From Candidatus Roizmanbacteria bacterium RIFCSPHIGHO2_02_FULL_40_13b (GTDB lineage: Bacteria; Patescibacteriota; Microgenomatia; UBA1406; HO2-37-13b): 37,635 nucleotides of DNA. Positions 29,078-37,449 of this stretch are shown here, one piece after another. The DNA is taken from positions 6,006 through 43,640 of the forward strand of contig MFZQ01000001.1 in NCBI GenBank assembly GCA_001789445.1, read 5' to 3'. Every line of letters begins with the position of its first letter. Within the stretch, counting starts at the first letter, position 1. Made by a program: the position numbers and the translations under genes. A model generated the notes under the pieces. It was given only the letters and a program-made list of their open reading frames with translations, was not told the origin of the DNA and searched no databases.

Positions 29078-29229
29078 GAAAGTTAGGTCTGCAGATCTAG
29101 CGAAAATTACTAGTTTCGTTCCAGGAACGGAAGCTTATTTACACTTCGGGATAAACCATGCCTATTCCACTCCGGGAACGGAATATTACACATTTTTTGT
29201 CAATACTTCCCCTTCTTTTTTTGATCGTC

Positions 29230-29235
29230 TATAAT
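29230..29235 (+). promoter_or_regulatory. -10 box TATAAT 9 nt upstream of the GT2 ATG
   Basis: gtcTATAATatatttattATG. Confidence 0.45.
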
Positions 29236-29244
29236 ATATTTATT

Positions 29245-30240
29245 ATGGATCTTTCGATAATCATAATCTCTTTCAATACCAAGGAACTAACGGAGAAGTG
29301 TTTGGGGACTATTTTCGAGTCGTTGAATTCTTCTGTCATTCCCGCGAAGGCGGGAATCCATGGATCCCCGATCAAGTCGGGGATGACAAATTTTGAAGTT
29401 ATCGTTCTCGACAATAACTCTAGTGATGGTTCGGTGGAAATGTTAGAGAGGTGGAGTAGTGGAGAAATAGAGAAGTTGAGATCGAGAGGTGGAGAGATAG
29501 AGTTGTCGAGGAATGGAAACAAAATTAGCTTCAAAACCATTTTCTTAAAAGAAAATCTTGGATTTTCGCGGGGGAATAATGAAGCGGTCAAGAGTGCGAC
29601 TGGGAAATACCTCTTATTCCTTAACTCCGATACTGAGGTTTTGGATGATGCGATTTCTTCCCTATATTCGTTTTTTACGAGTACCCAGAATTCATTCCAG
29701 TTTGTGGGCGCCAAGCTTCTTGAAAAAGATAGAACTACTTCGCAACCCAGTGCTGGGCACTTTTATACACTACCAGTAGTGTTTGCCTCTCTCTATTTGA
29801 GAGGGGATTACTATGGATTAACACGATTTTCCCCTACAACAATCAAAAAAGTAGATTGGGTCAGCGGAGCCTGCTTTATGTGTACAAAGGAGAATTTTGA
29901 GAAACTGGGCGGGTTTGATGAGAAAATATTTATGTACATGGAAGAAATTGACTTATTTTACCGAGCGTGCAAGAATGGTTTGAATGTCGGATTTTATCCA
30001 GCCTCTCAATTTATTCACCTTGAAGGTTCCTCAAGCGGGGATCGTACCAATCCAATTTTACGAGTGTACAGTGGATTTTTATACTTCTATAAAAAACACC
30101 ATAGTATGTTGCAATTCACAACTCTGCGGTCTATGCTACAATTGAAAGCAGTGGTTGCATTTGCAATCGGAATTATTATAAATAATTCGTATTTAAAAAG
30201 GACGTATGGGGAAGCTTTCAAAATTACTACACGCAATTGA
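29245..30240 (+). CDS. Family 2 glycosyltransferase
   Basis: MDLSIIIISFNTKELTEKCL, VIVLDNNSSDGSVEML, LGFSRGNNEAV, LFLNSDTEV; WVSGACFMCTKENFEKLGGFDEKIFMYMEEIDLFYRA. Confidence 0.88.
   Translation: MDLSIIIISFNTKELTEKCLGTIFESLNSSVIPAKAGIHGSPIKSGMTNFEVIVLDNNSSDGSVEMLERWSSGEIEKLRSRGGEIELSRNGNKISFKTIFLKENLGFSRGNNEAVKSATGKYLLFLNSDTEVLDDAISSLYSFFTSTQNSFQFVGAKLLEKDRTTSQPSAGHFYTLPVVFASLYLRGDYYGLTRFSPTTIKKVDWVSGACFMCTKENFEKLGGFDEKIFMYMEEIDLFYRACKNGLNVGFYPASQFIHLEGSSSGDRTNPILRVYSGFLYFYKKHHSMLQFTTLRSMLQLKAVVAFAIGIIINNSYLKRTYGEAFKITTRN
29335..29387. repeat. dRS3-like composite palindrome (VIPAKAGIH repeat), in frame in GT2
   Basis: gtcATTCCCGCgaagGCGGGAATccatggATCCCCGAtcaagTCGGGGATgac: two perfect stems. 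Confidence 0.88.
29445..29515. repeat. Purine-rich element (site D), in frame in GT2
   Basis: gagaggtggagtagtggagaaatagagaagttgagatcgagaggtggagagatagag... Confidence 0.65.
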
Positions 30241-31687
30241 CGAAAATATACTCACGATTCTTCTGACTGCGTTTATCTTTATAATTCCACTCTATCCAAA
30301 ACTTCCATTCCAATTTGTAACCTACACATATGTTGCAATTCGTCTTGAGGATTTTTATGTGGGTCTTTTGGTAGCTGTATTTGTAATACAACTTATCCGA
30401 AAAAAGGCTACACTGCGGTCTGTATTTACAAAACCAATTTTCCTTTTTTGGGGAGCAGTGTTCCTTTCTTTACTCTCGGGAATTTACCTGATGAAAACAC
30501 TTCCCTATCATCAGCTTGCTTTTTTACATGCAGCACGCCGAGTTGAGTACATGATTATCTTTTTTATCGCGATCAATGCAGTCAAATCGAAGAAACAGTT
30601 TTATTGGCTTTTTGGGTCACTCATGACCTCGTTTGCACTTGTAAATATCTACGGAGTTGGTCAACGATTCTTTAGTTTCCCTGCAGTATCAACGATGAAT
30701 CCAGAGTTTGCAAAAGGGCACATTCTCATTCTTACTCCTGAAGCGCGAATTTCATCAACTTTTGGCGGACACTATGATTTGGCAGCATATATCGTCTTTC
30801 TAATGCCGTTCGTTTGGGGACTCTATTTTAGATTTAAAGAAAACATGAAAATGAAAGTTGGCATGCTTGCCCTTTTTATACTGGCTGTTTCAATTCTCAT
30901 GCTTACATCATCTCGAACCTCATTCATCGCATACATGGTTTCAACGCCATTTTTCTTATTGTATTTGAAAAAATATAAGTATGTTGTGCTTGTGGTGATT
31001 ATCTCACTATTTTTGGCATATACCGAGAAGGACATTACCCAGCGTTTTTTGCAGACGTTTCAAGTGAAACAAATTCTTGTTAATGAGCAGACGGGGCAGG
31101 TTGTCGTTTCACAGCGAATAAGCAGTAAATCTCTCCCTGCCGGAACTTCATATATTCAAATTAATAGACCAAAGAACCAGGCGTCAGATGCTGCGGCAAT
31201 AAAAGCACAATCTATAAGTGAAGCAATAAAGGAGGCTAAAAAGACTGGCCGTGGAAATGTACCGGGAGCTACTGATTCGGCAAATTACATCGAAGTGTCC
31301 GCTGTCGCTACCGATATTTCACTGGCAACTCGACTTCAAGTAGAATGGCCACGAGCGATTGCATCCCTTCTCAAAAACCCTCTTTTAGGAACTGGCCCCT
31401 CGTCGATTACTGAGTCGACAGATAACGACTATTTGCGCTGGCTCGGGGAATTTGGTTTTTTGGGATTTGGACTATTCCTTTACATACTCTACGTAATGGC
31501 GGATTATGTTCGTAGAAAGCTTAAAAAAGTTGATAGACCCCAAAAATATCTTTTCCAGGCAACATTTTTTGCATTATTTGGTTTATTGATCAATGCAGGA
31601 TACATCGACGTATTTGAAGCTTCAAAAGTCGCGTACGTCTTCTGGTACACCATGGGAATTTTTATTGCTGGACTTGATTATGCCTAA
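30206..31687 (+). CDS. O-antigen ligase/polymerase-like membrane protein
   Basis: Multi-TM; TSSRTSFIAYMVS, LLKNPLLGTGPSSITESTDNDYLRWLGEFGFLGFGLF. Confidence 0.72.
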   Translation: MGKLSKLLHAIDENILTILLTAFIFIIPLYPKLPFQFVTYTYVAIRLEDFYVGLLVAVFVIQLIRKKATLRSVFTKPIFLFWGAVFLSLLSGIYLMKTLPYHQLAFLHAARRVEYMIIFFIAINAVKSKKQFYWLFGSLMTSFALVNIYGVGQRFFSFPAVSTMNPEFAKGHILILTPEARISSTFGGHYDLAAYIVFLMPFVWGLYFRFKENMKMKVGMLALFILAVSILMLTSSRTSFIAYMVSTPFFLLYLKKYKYVVLVVIISLFLAYTEKDITQRFLQTFQVKQILVNEQTGQVVVSQRISSKSLPAGTSYIQINRPKNQASDAAAIKAQSISEAIKEAKKTGRGNVPGATDSANYIEVSAVATDISLATRLQVEWPRAIASLLKNPLLGTGPSSITESTDNDYLRWLGEFGFLGFGLFLYILYVMADYVRRKLKKVDRPQKYLFQATFFALFGLLINAGYIDVFEASKVAYVFWYTMGIFIAGLDYA

Positions 31688-33143
31688 AAAGGAAAAAATA
31701 ATTTTGGGGATTATTCTGCTCTTGGCGCTTGTTTTTCGACTGTATAAAATCGACGCCCCTCTTGGGGACTGGCATTCATGGCGCCAAGCTGATACAGCTG
31801 CCGTTTCTCGCAACTACACCCGAACATCAATAGATCTACTGCATCCTCGCTATGATGATCTTTCAAATATTCAATCGGGAAAATATAATCCAGAAGGATT
31901 ACGTTATGTAGAGTTTCCCATATATAATGCGCTGACAGCTATTTTGTATAAGATTATTCCTTTTTTTGCAGTCGAAGTAATTGGCCGAGTAGTAACTATC
32001 TTCTTCTCACTTGTAACAATAAGCATTATTTTTTATCTACTGTATAAGGAAGAGGGAAGAATCGCGGCTATGGCTGGAGCACTGACATATGCAACATTTC
32101 CTTTCTTTGTGTATTACTCACGAGTAGTTTTACCTGATACAACCGCGGTTTCACTAATGTTTATAGGAATATTTTTTGCATATTTATTTGGCAAGAATCA
32201 TATAAAATCTCAATCAATCTCGACTGTATCTCTGATAATCTCAATAGTGTGCGTAGCGCTGGCACTTCTTACAAAGCCTACTGTCATTTTCTATCTTATC
32301 CCCATTATGTATATTTTTTATAAGAAGTATGGGTATCGTGCTCTTCAAAAAATATCTATATATTTCTATTTCCTTGCAGTACTCATTCCTTTAATCGCCT
32401 GGAGATTATTTATTACCCTGTTCCCTGAAGGAATTCCTGCAAGTGACTGGTTGATATTTGGAGTTAATACGGGCGGGTCACTTAAATCAATATTTTTTCG
32501 TCCCGCATTTTTTAGATGGATTTTTTACGAACGAATTTTGAATTTAATATTGGGCGGATATATGGCTACATTTTTAATTGTAGGAGCAATTAAAAAACCA
32601 CATAAAAGTGCACTATTTTACTCAATTGCACTAGCTGCTCTCGCCTATTTATTTGTATTCCAAGGAGGAAATGTTCAACATGATTATTATCAAATAATAA
32701 TTTTACCTGCACTGGCAATATTTGTAGGTATTGGAGTATCGCTTCTGTCGCGACTTACAGATCATTCTAACAAGCAGTTAGCTAATCCAATACTATTAGG
32801 GTTGGTTGTATGTGGGATATTTGGCGCATCGTGGTTTTTTTCTTTCAATCAAGTAAAAGATTATTATAACCAATCAGATACCTTGGCAAGTAGTGCTCGT
32901 GCCATAAAAATTTTTACTGAACAGGATTCAATCCTAGTCACTGATACGGTTGGTGATACGACACTTTTATATTTGTCCGACAGACGTGGCTACCCGGCGG
33001 TTACCGAGGATTTACATGACCTAAAAAAACGTGGAGCAGACTATTTTGTAACTGATAAAACAGATGTCATCGCAACCATAAAAAGAGAGACTGAATTTAA
33101 GCACGTGTTTGAAAACAATCGTATCACGATATTCAAGCTATGA
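31680..33143 (+). CDS. GT39/ArnT-like membrane glycosyltransferase
   Basis: ALVFRLYKIDAPLGDWHSWRQADTAAVSRNY, YSRVVLPDTTAVSLMF, TKPTVIFYLIP; start at the Met at 1680 overlapping the upstream stop. Confidence 0.75.
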   Translation: MPKKEKIILGIILLLALVFRLYKIDAPLGDWHSWRQADTAAVSRNYTRTSIDLLHPRYDDLSNIQSGKYNPEGLRYVEFPIYNALTAILYKIIPFFAVEVIGRVVTIFFSLVTISIIFYLLYKEEGRIAAMAGALTYATFPFFVYYSRVVLPDTTAVSLMFIGIFFAYLFGKNHIKSQSISTVSLIISIVCVALALLTKPTVIFYLIPIMYIFYKKYGYRALQKISIYFYFLAVLIPLIAWRLFITLFPEGIPASDWLIFGVNTGGSLKSIFFRPAFFRWIFYERILNLILGGYMATFLIVGAIKKPHKSALFYSIALAALAYLFVFQGGNVQHDYYQIIILPALAIFVGIGVSLLSRLTDHSNKQLANPILLGLVVCGIFGASWFFSFNQVKDYYNQSDTLASSARAIKIFTEQDSILVTDTVGDTTLLYLSDRRGYPAVTEDLHDLKKRGADYFVTDKTDVIATIKRETEFKHVFENNRITIFKL

Positions 33144-34342
33144 AAATTTTGATGCTCACTCCCTACCTTCCGTATCCCCCCTCATCTGGGGGTCAAATTA
33201 GATCATACAACCTCATAAAAGAACTTTCTAAACACCATGAGATCTATCTTATAGGTCTCATTAAACAGGAAACCGAAAAAAAGCATATTGAACATTTGAA
33301 AAAATACTGTAAAGAAATTTATGCATGTAGTCGTTCAAAAACTCCATGGACACTTAAGAATATTCTTAAAAGTGTTTTTGGGGTTCTTCCCTTTGTAGTA
33401 ATACGAAATTATTCACAAGAAGCACGAATTATCGTTGAAAAATTACTCAAAAATGAAAAAATTGATCTCATTCATGCAGAAACTTTTTACGTAATGCCTC
33501 ATATTCCAGAAACAAAAGTGCCAATTCTTCTCGTTGAACAAACAATTGAGTACAAAGTATATCAACATTACCTTGATAACCTGAAAGTCCCTCTTTTGCC
33601 ACTGTTTTTACAAATCGATATTATGAAGCTTAAGTATTGGGAAAAGACATATTGGGAAAAAGCAACGATTGTTGGGGCTGTTTCTGAAGAAGATCGGGAT
33701 CAAATGCACAAACTTATACCACAACTTCCCGTTGAAATTATCCCAAATGCTGCCGGGGAAGATTTAATGGAGCTTTACTCAAAAAAATTACATAATAATC
33801 CAACTACATTTTTATACGTAGCAAATTTTTCATGGCTGCAAAATGTAGAAGGAGCACAAATTCTTGCACAAAAAGTATTTCCGGAAATTCTTAGCGAAAT
33901 TCCACAAGCCAATTGCATTATTGCTGGTCAATATGCCGCAGATAAAATCTCAAATTTAGTGGGGGATCGGATTGAGATTCTCGATTTACCCCGCGACAGT
34001 ATCTCTGCAGTTAAGGATGCTTATAGCCGGGGTTCTATTTTTATAGCTCCTCTTGAAGGTCCAGGCGGAACACGACTTAAAATATTAGGTGCTATGGCTA
34101 CAGGATTACCAGTAATTTCCTCGAAAACTGGTGTTGCTGGACTTGATGTAACTGATGGAGTAAATGTCTTGATTGCAAAAACCCCACATGAATTTGCAGT
34201 GAAAGCTAAACAAATCTTACGAGATCACCAGTTGTTTTCGTTAATTCGGGCTAATGCACGAAAACTTGTTGAAGATCAATATGCATATCCAAAAATTGCC
34301 TTAAAGTTAGAAAAAGTATACCGACAAATAAAACAATCATGA
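33140..34342 (+). CDS. GT4 glycosyltransferase
   Basis: MLTPYLPYPPSSGGQIRSYNLIKELSK; APLEGPGGTRLKILGAMATGLPVISSKTGVAGLD. Confidence 0.88.
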   Translation: MKILMLTPYLPYPPSSGGQIRSYNLIKELSKHHEIYLIGLIKQETEKKHIEHLKKYCKEIYACSRSKTPWTLKNILKSVFGVLPFVVIRNYSQEARIIVEKLLKNEKIDLIHAETFYVMPHIPETKVPILLVEQTIEYKVYQHYLDNLKVPLLPLFLQIDIMKLKYWEKTYWEKATIVGAVSEEDRDQMHKLIPQLPVEIIPNAAGEDLMELYSKKLHNNPTTFLYVANFSWLQNVEGAQILAQKVFPEILSEIPQANCIIAGQYAADKISNLVGDRIEILDLPRDSISAVKDAYSRGSIFIAPLEGPGGTRLKILGAMATGLPVISSKTGVAGLDVTDGVNVLIAKTPHEFAVKAKQILRDHQLFSLIRANARKLVEDQYAYPKIALKLEKVYRQIKQS

Positions 34343-35463
34343 AAATTGGCATCGATATTTCACAAATTGCATATAAAGGGACCGGTGTGGCACGATACAC
34401 AGATAATCTTGTCAGATCAATCCTTACCTATGATTCCAAAAATGAATATACTTTCTTCTTCTCTTCTCTTCGATTAGATCTTGATAAAGAACTTGAGACA
34501 GAAATTAAACAAAAACATAAGCTCGTCAAAGTAAAACTCCCTCCAAAATTTCTTGACATGTTGTGGAACCAACTTCACATACTCCCCATCGAGAGATTTA
34601 TCGGAACGCAAGATATTTTTATTTCATCTGATTGGACTCAACCGCCAAGTAGTGCAAAAAAAGTGACGATTGTACATGACCTCGTGTATCTTCGATATCC
34701 AGAAACCGTTCATAAAAAAATCTTAGATGTTCAAAAACGACGTCTCAATCTTGTTAAAAAAGAGGTTGACATCATCCTCGCCGATTCCCAAGCGACTAAA
34801 GATGATCTTATAGAGCTACTTACAATTCCAAAAGAAAAAATTCATGTCCTGTACCCAGCCGTAGATATTAAGAAATCCAGTTTACCCCTAACTACTAACT
34901 ACCAACTACCAACTACTAAATATATCCTCTCCGTCGGCAAACTCGAGCCGCGCAAAAACATTGGTCGACTTATTGAAGCATTTAAATTGGTAAATTTACC
35001 AGATACTGAACTTTTAATTATTGGCCCAAAAGGTTGGGGGGAGGAGGGGAGGAGGAGTATGGGCGATAGGGGGGGGCGGAGGAGTAGAGGCGGAGAGGAT
35101 GGGAATATTAGATTTCTAGGTTTTGTTCCTGATGACAAACTCTACAAGCTTTATTCGAATGCTGAATTCTTTGTTTATCCCTCACTCTATGAAGGCTTCG
35201 GATATCCAGTTATTGAAGCAATGGCGATGGGCTGTCCGGTTGCAACCTCAAATACGTCTTCGCTGAAAGAAATTGGGAAAGATTCAGTCCTTCTTTTTGA
35301 TCCAAAAAATGTAGAAAGTATAAAAGACGCGCTTGTTACAATGGCTAGCAATTCTAAAATAAGAGAGAAATATAAAGAAAAAGGTCTTTCGGAAAGTAAA
35401 ATGTACACTTCGGGTGTGTATATAAAGAATCTCTTGCATATTCTCTTTACCTACCCTTCGTGA
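34339..35463 (+). CDS. GT4 glycosyltransferase
   Basis: MKIGIDISQIAYKGTGVARYTDNLV; KYILSVGKLEPRKNIGRLIEAF; SLYEGFGYPVIEAMAMGCPVATSNTSSLKEI. Confidence 0.9.
   Translation: MKIGIDISQIAYKGTGVARYTDNLVRSILTYDSKNEYTFFFSSLRLDLDKELETEIKQKHKLVKVKLPPKFLDMLWNQLHILPIERFIGTQDIFISSDWTQPPSSAKKVTIVHDLVYLRYPETVHKKILDVQKRRLNLVKKEVDIILADSQATKDDLIELLTIPKEKIHVLYPAVDIKKSSLPLTTNYQLPTTKYILSVGKLEPRKNIGRLIEAFKLVNLPDTELLIIGPKGWGEEGRRSMGDRGGRRSRGGEDGNIRFLGFVPDDKLYKLYSNAEFFVYPSLYEGFGYPVIEAMAMGCPVATSNTSSLKEIGKDSVLLFDPKNVESIKDALVTMASNSKIREKYKEKGLSESKMYTSGVYIKNLLHILFTYPS
34888..34920. repeat. ACTACCAACT-type short tandem repeat in the GT4 interdomain linker
   Basis: ctaactactaactaccaactaccaactactaaa; encodes LTTNYQLPTTK. 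Confidence 0.75.
35033..35103. repeat. Purine-rich element (site E), in frame in GT4
   Basis: ggttggggggaggaggggaggaggagtatgggcgatagggggggg cggaggagtagaggcggagaggatggg; encodes GWGEEGRRSMGDRGGRRSRGGEDG. Confidence 0.8.
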
Positions 35464-35475
35464 GATAATATATGT

Positions 35476-36594
35476 ATGCTAATCGGAATTGATGGAAATG
35501 AGGCAAATGTTATGGAGAAAGTTGGGGTTTCGATGTATACATTTAATCTTCTTAAAGAGTTTCACAAACATGCAGATTCCTCAACTCAATTCATCACTTA
35601 TCTGAGAAATACTCCTCAAACTGATCTGCCTGAAGAAAATGATAATTTTAAATACGTAGTTGTTTCAGGGAGCTTTGCTTGGAGCCATTTTTTCTTTCCT
35701 CTCCATCTTTTCACCCACAAAAAACCTGATATACTTTTTTGCCCTGCCCACTACATTCCCCGTTTTTGTCCAGTTAAAACCGTGGTTACAATCCATGATC
35801 TTGCATACTTTTACTATCCAAACGAGTTTCTGCCAAAGGATCTGTTCAAACTTAAAAACTGGACTAATTATGCATTGAAAAAGTCTTCAAAAGTCATCTC
35901 TGTTTCTGAAAATACAAAAAAAGATATCGTCAAATTTTACAAAATTCCAGAAAACAAAATCCAAGTCATCCACAACGGTTTCAATCCTTCTCTCCTCTCC
36001 TCATCTCCTCCGCCCCCCCCAATCTCCCCATCTTCTCCTCCCCTCCTCTCCAAGTACATCCTCTACGTCGGCACTCTCCAGCCCCGCAAAAACATCTCCG
36101 CACTCATTGATGCATTTGTCATTCTCAAAAAAGATCATCTCGATCTCTCTCTTATTCTCGCTGGTAAAAAAGGCTGGCTGTACGATGAAATATTTGAAAA
36201 AGTAAAAAACCTTAACCTTGAAAAAAGTGTCATTTTTTCCGGATATATTTCAGAAGCGGAAAAAAATGAACTTTATAAGAATGCTTCTGTATTCGTTCTA
36301 CCATCTCTTTACGAGGGATTTGGCAATACTCCACTTGAAGCACTAGCGGTCGGAACTCCTGTTGCAGTTTCCAATAATTCGAGCCTTCCTGAAATATGTG
36401 GAGATGCTTGCCTATATTTTGATCCAAATGATACAATTGATATGGCGAAGAAAATAGATATGATTCTGACAGATCCGAATTTGCGTCAAATACTTATTAA
36501 CAAAGGAAAAGAGCATGTAAAGCAATTTAGCTGGGAATCGTGCGCAAAAGAGACGTTGGAAGTTTTAAGAGATCCCGAAATAAATTCGGGATGA
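35476..36594 (+). CDS. GT4 glycosyltransferase
   Basis: MLIGIDGNEANVMEKVGVSMYTFNLL; KYILYVGTLQPRKNISALIDAF; SLYEGFGNTPLEALAVGTPVAVSNNSSLPEI. Confidence 0.9.
   Translation: MLIGIDGNEANVMEKVGVSMYTFNLLKEFHKHADSSTQFITYLRNTPQTDLPEENDNFKYVVVSGSFAWSHFFFPLHLFTHKKPDILFCPAHYIPRFCPVKTVVTIHDLAYFYYPNEFLPKDLFKLKNWTNYALKKSSKVISVSENTKKDIVKFYKIPENKIQVIHNGFNPSLLSSSPPPPPISPSSPPLLSKYILYVGTLQPRKNISALIDAFVILKKDHLDLSLILAGKKGWLYDEIFEKVKNLNLEKSVIFSGYISEAEKNELYKNASVFVLPSLYEGFGNTPLEALAVGTPVAVSNNSSLPEICGDACLYFDPNDTIDMAKKIDMILTDPNLRQILINKGKEHVKQFSWESCAKETLEVLRDPEINSG
35986..36052. repeat. Pyrimidine-strand copy of the same element (site F), in frame in GT4
   Basis: ccttctctcctctcctcatctcctccgccccccccaatctccccatcttctcctcccctcctctcc; encodes PSLLSSSPPPPPISPSSPPLLS. 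Confidence 0.8.
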
Positions 36595-36596
36595 CA
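36572..36596. repeat. Palindrome ATCCCGAA-ataaa-TTCGGGAT followed by GACA, providing the GT4 stop codon
   Basis: Perfect 8-bp stem; resembles the second half of the 29335-29387 element. Confidence 0.8.
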
Positions 36597-36601
36597 ATTT
36601 T

Positions 36602-37195
36602 ATGAAAGATAAAGCGGGACGAAATCTAACGCTCGATGAGTTACTCCGTAAATTTGTTTTGAGATGTTTCACAATTATTGAAGAACTAACTGTCTACTTC
36701 CTTCACCTGGTCGGAAATATCCCGTCTCATCATTTGCGTCGACTTTTCTATCGATTAGATGGTGTAACAATTGGTTCTTGCACCACATTACATATGTATA
36801 CCCGTTTTTATCATCCTCGTGGAATTCGTATTGGAAATGACTCGGTTATTGGCGAATATGTGGTACTTGATGGCCGTGGGAAGCTCACAATCGGGAATCA
36901 CGTTGATATTGCAAGTGAGGTCATGATTTATACGAGTGAACACGATATTCATAGTGAAAATTTTGCAAGTATCCTCGAGCCAGTCACTATTGAAGATTAT
37001 ATATTTATCGGTCCTCGAGCAATTATTTTACCCGGCGTAACAATCGGTAAAGGGGCGATTGTGGCAGCTGGGGCAGTTGTTACCAAAGATGTACCTTCGT
37101 TTACAATCGTGGGTGGAGTTCCTGCAAAAGAAATCGGAAAACGAGCACAAACTGACCCTCATTATAAACTGGGACGCAGTGCATGGTTTCGTTAA
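36602..37195 (+). CDS. LbH (hexapeptide) acyltransferase
   Basis: IRIGNDSVIGEYVVLDGRGKLTIGNHVDIASEVMIYTSEHDIHS...VAAGAVVTKDVPSFTIVGGVPAKEIGKR. Confidence 0.88.
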   Translation: MKDKAGRNLTLDELLRKFVLRCFTIIEELTVYFLHLVGNIPSHHLRRLFYRLDGVTIGSCTTLHMYTRFYHPRGIRIGNDSVIGEYVVLDGRGKLTIGNHVDIASEVMIYTSEHDIHSENFASILEPVTIEDYIFIGPRAIILPGVTIGKGAIVAAGAVVTKDVPSFTIVGGVPAKEIGKRAQTDPHYKLGRSAWFR

Positions 37196-37213
37196 TCTAA
37201 AGATCCCATAGTA

Positions 37214-37242
37214 TTGATTTTTTAGGTATATTCTGCTATAAT
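37214..37242 (+). promoter_or_regulatory. Orphan promoter TTGATT-N17-TATAAT with extended TGC
   Basis: TTGATTtttt aggtatattctgcTATAAT; no same-style ORF downstream. Confidence 0.55.
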
Positions 37243-37317
37243 TATCCTAGTTTTCTAACTACTAATAGAGCTATTTGCTTGTTCTGTTAGTGCACTTTAA
37301 AAAATTGGTTCAGGAAA

Positions 37318-37375
37318 CTGATAGACACTAAATTTTGTTCGAAGAATATTTCGAACACTGTTTTGTGTCTGTCAG
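37318..37375. repeat. Nested inverted repeat: outer CTGATAGACAC/GTGTCTGTCAG, inner TGTTCGAA-GAATAT-TTCGAACA
   Basis: Read directly; inner stem perfect 8 bp, outer 10/11. Confidence 0.85.
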
Positions 37376-37449
37376 TATGAAGACGCAATATACGCGTAAT
37401 TCACTCCGACATCCTGTCGGCAACTCGCTCTCTTTAAGGAGGAGCACGC

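Noticed and set aside
29229-29714. 161-aa minus ORF opposite GT2
   Set aside because: Antisense of a clear GT2 frame, created partly by repeats that read open on both strands.
37318-37375. Nested inverted repeat as a simple Rho-independent terminator or integron attC
   Set aside because: No T-tract follows, and attC R/L box consensus is not recognisable; function left open.
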